Shown here piece after piece: positions 31,430-36,524 of a DNA stretch of 36,524 nucleotides. The DNA is from Entrophospora sp. SA101 (Eukaryota > Glomeromycota > Glomeromycetes > Entrophosporales > Entrophosporaceae): NCBI GenBank assembly GCA_958430865.1, contig CAUDNR010000291.1, forward strand, positions 90,562-127,085, read 5' to 3'. Every line of letters begins with the position of its first letter. Position 1 is the first letter of the stretch. Made by a program: the position numbers and the translations under genes. The notes under the pieces were generated by a model. That model saw nothing but the letters and a program-made list of their open reading frames with translations. It searched no databases and was not told the origin of the DNA.

Positions 31430-31622
31430 AATGAATTAGAACTAGAGTTGCCTTCCGAAACTCATTAGTTTAGAATTATTTGAAATTAAAACCATTCTAA
31501 ACTGGTTTAGAAAATGTTCCCGAATTCCTAAACTGTTCGAAACTCCTAAACCGTTTTGAAACTCCTAACAATTCCAACCAAACAAATAATTTTAATAAAA
31601 TAAAAACCATTCATACCCAATC
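31430..31622. other. Intergenic with short repeats
   Basis: Several diverged copies of CGAAACTCCTAAAC and its inverse (TTTAGAATT, GGTTTAG) between 31455 and 31570. No gene. Confidence 0.4.
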
Positions 31623-31886
31623 CCCAAGTCGGTCGCGTTTACTTCGTCGAAAATTGTTTCGTCGACAATCATTTCATCGACACCCATTTCGTCAAAAATT
31701 ATTTCATCTTTAAGCCAGAGACCGAACGAGTTAGATGTGAGGAGTGTGGAAAGTTAGTTAAGAAATTAGGCGAGGAAAGCGGGGTGTGTGGGTAGTGTGA
31801 GGAGAAATTAGTTTTTTTTGTGACGAAATAATTTTCGACGAAATGAACATTCGACGAAATGACTGTCGACGAAATGAATCAGACCC
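31623..31886. mobile_element. Foldback-like element with TTTCGTCGA arms
   Basis: The left arm (about 31640-31710) carries four TTTCGTCGA-like units about 18 bp apart; the right arm (31820-31880) carries their reverse complement, TCGACGAAAT, three to four times. Arms made of direct repeats arranged as an inverted pair are the hallmark of foldback elements. The G+C-richer centre encodes a broken zinc-ribbon-like frame. Confidence 0.7.
31715..31840 (+). pseudogene. Zinc-ribbon-like fragment inside the foldback element
   Basis: The plus strand reads KPETERVRCEECGKLVKKLG then EESGVCG-stop-CEEKLVFF. CEEC ... CG(stop)C gives two CxxC pairs if the TAG is a mutated sense codon, a zinc-ribbon arrangement. 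About 40 residues. It may be element-encoded or captured. Family unknown. Confidence 0.4.
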
Positions 31887-32240
31887 CATTTGTTAAACCA
31901 AATACTAATTTTAAACGGAATAACGGGATTGACTGTGTGGTTTGTGGCCTAGTACTAGGTCCTATAAATTATTTTAATTTTTCTTTTTTTTGAAATAATC
32001 GAATTTCAATTTTTTAATAAACTTTATACATTTAAAATAAATATTTTGAATAAATTCTTTAAAAACAACGCTGTTTAAATTGACTACTGCTTGTGTGATC
32101 AATTCAACCATTAACACCAAAGGAACAAAATTAATTATTTCGTAATAAAAGCTATTTGTTTGTTTGTTTATTGTTGTTTTTTGATTTTAGTATTAATGCA
32201 CAGTTTCTATTTATAATACAAGTTTTGCTTTTATATGCTT
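31887..32240. other. Intergenic
   Basis: No gene seen. A first exon of the apyrase gene would be expected upstream of 32886 but I could not identify one here. Confidence 0.45.
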
Positions 32241-32244
32241 TTAT

Positions 32245-32345
32245 TTGAATTATTATTCGTTTTATTCGTTTTATTCGTTTTTATTCGTTTTTATTCGTTT
32301 TTATTCGTTTTTATTCGTTTTATTCAAATTATTATTACTCGAATT
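32245..32345. repeat. (TTTTATTCG)n minisatellite
   Basis: About eight copies of TTTTATTCG or TTTTTATTCG, then diverged TTATTCAAATTATT, directly left of the MITE at 32374. Related to the array at 5895-6070. Confidence 0.85.
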
Positions 32346-32373
32346 ATTTGTTTTATTCAAATAAACATTTGAA

Positions 32374-32825
32374 TATGGTGCAGGACACCTAGTCCCTACA
32401 ACTTTCTGCACCACAGTGACTGATTTGGAAAAAATTCACAATCAAAAATTTTTACAGTCACGTGTTTTAAAAATAGGTTTGTCACGTTGCATTCTCTTTA
32501 TTAGTATCACGTGATAAAAGATCTGCAATACAGATTTTAAAATTTTCAACTCTTCCAATTCATTCATTTTTAATATAAAAAATTTGCGTGTAACACGTCA
32601 CTTTGGGGGATTAACATAGTAAATTTGTTAAAATTGTGCAACTTTAAGGCTTAATTCCTCCACAACAACATGGCATATCAACAAAATGAAAATGTCATTT
32701 TGTAGAAAAAGGTCTTAGCTTCAAAATGTCATCTTGTTTTTTTGGTCACACATTTCCATTTTTGGAGGAGTTAAAGGATTTGCAAGACTAATAAAAGTTG
32801 TAGGGATTAGGTGTCCTGCACTATA
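32374..32825. mobile_element. MITE with GTGCAGGACACCTA ends
   Basis: Left TATGGTGCAGGACACCTAGT then CCCTACAACTTT; right (reverse complement) TATAGTGCAGGACACCTAAT then CCCTACAACTTT, so about 30-bp near-perfect terminal repeats. TA-rich outer bases suggest a TA target. Non-coding interior. It lies just upstream of the first apyrase block, perhaps in a former intron. Confidence 0.8.
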
Positions 32826-32885
32826 CTTTAATGTTGAAATATATTTACATATCTCAATTTATACTATTAAATAGAAACTTAGTAT

Positions 32886-34099
32886 TGTTGTAGATGCAGG
32901 AAGTTCTGGATCAAGAATTCAAATATATTCTTGGAAAGAACATAACATTGTTAGGCAGGATAAAAATGAGAAAGATCTTCATGTATTACCTATGGCTCAG
33001 CATGCTGATGAGCATGGATTAAATTGGTAATTAAAAGTAGAACCAGGTATCTTGTTAAAGAATAAAATACTTCTTTTTTTTACAATGCGTTTCCTCTTCA
33101 TTTGTACTTGGCATTTTGATATATAGTGGAATCAAATATAAAAAGATGATTTTTTACATGCTTGAACATACATGTTCAAGTCATAACTGGTGAAATGGAA
33201 GGAACATATGGTTGGATTACTGTAAATTATTTGATGAATGGATTTATTAATGATAATGGTAAACCATATATTGCCAATATATCATCAGAAAAACCAGATT
33301 TGGACGTAGATTTGGATGAAGTTCAAAACATTCAACCACATTTGGATTTACTATTGTGCTAAAGATTGGAAAAACATTGTCGAAATTTATCATAAAGGTG
33401 AAATTACAAATTCTTCAACGGAATTGATAAGATTGAAAATGCAATGTTTCAAATCAGCATGGCTGGTAAGTTATTGCATGAGAGAATTGACGTTCTAAAG
33501 ATAATTGATTCGGGTGGACCACCTTTCCAAGGTATAAATAACATTAATAATATAGCAGTGAGTTGGGCTCTTGGTAAAATGGTTTTAGAAGCTTCAGCAT
33601 CAATAAAATCATCAGAGATGATACCACCACCACTTCATCCACAAGGTCATGACTATTAGACTATTGTAATTATATGGTTGAATGGATTATTGGAGTTTCC
33701 ATTTGTTTGTGGTATGGCTGATGATTGGTTGATGTGTTTATGTGGTAAGAATGCAATTGGAAAAGGGATAAAAATTAGTATAGCACTTCTTTATTCATTG
33801 TTTGATAGAGATGGCAAGAATAAAGAAATGGACTATAGAGGGTTAGAGAGCAGTGGTCAATATTTACCATCCATTTCATTTTCAAGGCAAATTTTCAATG
33901 CTTTAAATAGAGGAGTTAACAAGTTGAAATGGTGGACTTACAGGTTGACATTGCCATTAAGACAAAAAAACCTTCTATGGATTCATTGGAAATTAATTCA
34001 GTTACAGTAACATTATGTGAGGATGATGATGATAATGATGAATATAATATTCAAAATAGATATTATAAAAAAATTTTAGTTAAAAAAGAAAGAATTTAA
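32886..34099 (+). pseudogene. Apyrase (GDA1/CD39 family) pseudogene
   Basis: Relic of a membrane nucleoside di/triphosphatase. Blocks in order: KLSIVVDAGSSGSRIQIYSW (32886-, conserved region 1) then HVLPMAQHADEHGLNW and TAA 33028-33030; VEPGI; HVQVITGEMEGTYGWITVNY (33168-, region 3 with the catalytic Glu); WKNIVEIYHKGEITNSSTEL and RLKMQCFKSAWLV; a frameshift near 33475; IIDSGGPPFQGINN and IAVSWALGKMVLEAS (region 5); TAG 33657-33659; then a hydrophobic segment, LCGKNAIGKG and a cytoplasmic-type tail that shifts frame near 33945 and ends at 34099. Regions 2 (ATAGMR) and 4 (DMGGAS) are missing. Stops, frameshifts and the internal deletion show loss of function. An intron could remove the first stop (GTAATT at 33026 to ATATAG) but not the rest. 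Confidence 0.88.
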
Positions 34100-34611
34100 A
34101 TTTTTTAAATTTATTACATAAAATATTTCTTATTGAAGAATATATAGATACCAACCACCTAGCTGTATTGCTAATTATTTAAATATTTATACCTTTGTCA
34201 ATTATAGGAGTTCAAGAAATCTTTTCATTGAATTAAATTAATAAAAATCCTGATCAATTATTATCTTTATATTCATTTTATCTTGTAATGTTGCAACTAT
34301 ATAAGAGGCATCATACTAGTTTTGCTTTTTTTGCGAAGAAAAAATATATTTTATTACTATTATTATTATTATATAAATTAATTTATTTAACATGGGTTAC
34401 TTGTAAGATCTTTATTATTATTATTATGCTTATTGAAATTTCAATAATTTCTAATACAAATATTAATAATGGGTTTCTTCTAGTGTACCAAGTTTTTTAA
34501 TATTATTACTTCTTTAATACATCAAAGAAATTACTATGTTAAATAATTTCTTACTGATTTGATCATATTAAAAAAATGCATGATTAATGACATGAATGGC
34601 AGAAGATTTTT
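34100..34611. other. Non-coding interval between convergent genes
   Basis: No gene. Contains (TTA)n runs near 34354-34375. Presumably the 3' flanks of the apyrase relic and the citrate carrier. Confidence 0.55.
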
Positions 34612-35741
34612 TCACTTCTTTCTAACATTTTCAAGTTTATATAATCCAGTCATGACCTGTTCATACACCGTAAATATAATCCCACCAGAAAGCTAATTAT
34701 TTCACATTAAAAAAATCATTAAATAAATAATATTAATTATCATTAACTATTAAATTATATATAATATAACATTACTAACCAATAATCTACCCAATCTAGG
34801 TGTCACACCTTTCCAAAATGCAAATACTCCTTCTTCTTTTAATACTTTCCATGCACAATGGAATGAATTTTGGTACAAACTGGTAGCATCTAATCCTTGC
34901 ATTCTGGTTTTAACAACATCTAATGGCATTGTACTATAAACTGTTATTATACCAGCAATTGCTCCCATTAAGAATGTGACTGACCATGGTAGTGGTTGTC
35001 CTGGTGTTGAATATTTTTGGAATCTTTGTTTCAAAGTTGAATACACTGAAAATCTTACCGCTTGATTTGCTCCTTGTCTCATCATTACAGGAAACAATCC
35101 TCTATATATTCCCCCAATTCCTTCTTTGGCTACAATCAACGAAACACCTTGTATTTGGAGATTTTTGTAGTTTTATATAAAATATAAATAAATTATTTTT
35201 TTAATTTCAATCATAATGGTTAGTTAATTTAATTTTTAATCTACCGTGTACAAGTCCCTTGTATTGTGGAATAGAACGATTTGTATCATGAATTAATTTT
35301 GTTCTGAAATCAATCAATCAATAATTAAATAATTGGTTTTTTTCCTCCTATAATCAATATATATAAGATTAAACAATGACAACAATAGTAGTAATCTTAC
35401 TTTATTGTTTCAGTTGGTGTAACAACTGTTATAGCTTCCACCATCCCTGCTCCCAATCCAGCTATAAAAATAAAAAACCATAGAAACAATTAATTCAATT
35501 CTTACATTCAACAACAACAACAACATTGTGATTGATTTAATTATTTACCAATCATACATTTAGGTCCTGTAAGGTTTCCTTTATCATCTTGCAACAAAAG
35601 TTTAAGTTGATCATAAGTTAAAAAACGGATTCCTGCTTTTGCTGCTGTGCCTATCACTAAGGCTGATAATCCTTTATATAGTGAAAAAAATCCTTGTGTT
35701 TTTACTGTAGTTACTGCACAATGAATTGGTCCTTTGAATTT
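34612..35741 (-). CDS. CTP1: Mitochondrial citrate (tricarboxylate) carrier, 5' end missing
   Basis: Inner-membrane carrier exporting citrate in exchange for malate or other tricarboxylates. Visible exons on the minus strand: 35741-35549, 35461-35401, 35303-35245, 35147-34780 and 34692-34612, all with GT-AG borders and matching phases, ending LENVRKK-stop. The protein reads KFKGPIHCAVTTVKTQGFFS, LYKGL, TAAKAGIRFL, GLGAGMVEAITVVTPTETIK (second carrier signature), YRGLFPVMMRQGANQAVRFS, and GITVYSTMPLDVVKTRMQGL (third signature), then KGVTPRLGRL. QGANQAVRFS and STMPLD-VKTRMQ are typical of citrate carriers. The first repeat half, about 50 residues with the first PxE/DxxK signature, is absent. 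Upstream, 64 bp separate the exon from foreign duplicated DNA starting at 35805. Broken here, unless the 5' exon lies beyond the window. Confidence 0.93.
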
Positions 35742-35804
35742 CTTTATAATTTTTATAATTTTATTATTGTTATCTTTTTTTGAGGAAAGCAGTCATGATA
35801 AATT

Positions 35805-36449
35805 TGGCCGTGGAAAAATATTGAAATAATGGTTACACACTAAAAATTATGGGTAGGAGCACGACAATTGTTATAAATTTTTTTATATCAGATATTAGAT
35901 ATCAATAATAACACTTATTCTTATTAAGCCTTTCTGTGCGTGCCATTTTAATTTTTCTTCCAATTTATTGCGCCTTAACTATCTCAATGTCTTAACATAT
36001 TCACAATTTGTTCTAATTCGAAATGATGTTGATCAATAGTCTTTAATAATTAACATATGATGAAAAATGGCTGCAATTAAAGAATCCTCATTGTTGTTTC
36101 TAGAATTGAAATGAAGAAAAATTTAAATTTAAATCGCGACTATTATCTCTGTGTCTTAATATATTTACAACTTGTTCCAGTTCGAAATGGTGTCGATTAA
36201 TTTTCATCCTATAGTCTTTAATAATTAACATATGATGAGAAATGGCCGCAATTAAAGAATCCTCCTCAATGTTGTTTCTAGGATTGAATGAAGAGACATT
36301 TAAATTTAAATCGTGATATTAAAATGAAAATTACTAATATCGTTATTAATTGATAGTAAAGATGATGTATTTGGGTTGCTATTAACATAAACTAATTGTG
36401 GTGGTGGCAAAGAATGCGCTGCCAGCATGTTATTATTGTGTTATCATTA
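35805..36449. repeat. Exact duplicate of 23201-23845
   Basis: Carries the 3' half of the Gln/Asn-rich pseudogene with the same inactivating changes, in the same orientation as the source. It begins at TGGCCGTGG, within 64 bp of the citrate-carrier exon, and ends within the ORF1/ORF2 overlap region. Confidence 0.95.
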
Positions 36450-36524
36450 TTTAAAACATGACAATATCATTACGCGGCGATTTCCATTATCACAACAACA
36501 AAAAACAAAATATTCAAACGTACC
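36450..36524. repeat. Exact inverted copy of 22438-22512
   Basis: The 75 bp up to the window end equal the reverse complement of part of the Asn-rich pseudogene. The junction with the preceding segment shares two bases (TA). In the source region these two sequences lie about 690 bp apart on a continuous stretch, so here they are joined out of order and in inverted relation. Confidence 0.93.

Overview
The window looks like nuclear DNA of an early-diverging fungus, most likely an arbuscular mycorrhizal Glomeromycotina such as Rhizophagus. This is inference. The grounds are very high A+T, short GT-AG introns of about 70-110 bp, long homopolymers and AAT/CAA microsatellites, and a tyrosine-kinase-like kinase with the HSDFHSGNIL catalytic loop, a type greatly expanded in Rhizophagus. 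Decayed transposons fill most of the remaining DNA. I see no rRNA, tRNA, CRISPR array or virus.

Layout. 1-1194: 3' part of a TKL kinase, cut by the window start. 1429-1610: hAT-type MITE. 2091-2345: 68-bp tandem repeats. 2651-5340: Ty3-type LTR element reduced to LTR, gag zinc knuckles and protease, with a MITE in its 3' LTR. 5418-5569: PIF1-type helicase scrap. 6899-8424: two MITEs. 8563-9415: four-exon D-aminoacyl-tRNA deacylase, apparently intact. 11229-13469 (minus): four-exon ATF/CREB-type bZIP factor of 639 aa, apparently intact. 13470-22100: mostly non-coding, with a possible small membrane-protein exon, unidentified decayed coding sequence, a possible spliced secreted-protein gene and a Tc1/mariner-like MITE. 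22125-22710 (minus): broken Asn-rich gene. 23201-24174 (minus): pseudogene copy of a Gln/Asn-rich repeat gene, with a deleted pogo element, itself carrying a nested MITE, next to its promoter. 27054-27660: three tandem copies of a 200-bp unit. 28971-30160: open copy of the Gln/Asn-rich gene, as two overlapping reading frames, the second encoding four 59-residue repeats. 30493-31885: hAT, pogo and foldback element remains. 32374-34099: MITE followed by an apyrase (GDA1/CD39) pseudogene. 34612-35741 (minus): mitochondrial citrate carrier lacking its 5' exon(s). 35805-36524: a 645-bp exact duplicate of 23201-23845 joined to a 75-bp exact inverted copy of 22438-22512.

The housekeeping genes do not form a pathway: kinase signalling, tRNA proofreading, stress-type transcription and citrate transport are independent. 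The most unusual content is the Gln/Asn-rich repeat family (three copies or part-copies here) and the rearranged right end, which is either a recent duplication that removed the carrier's 5' end or an assembly chimera.
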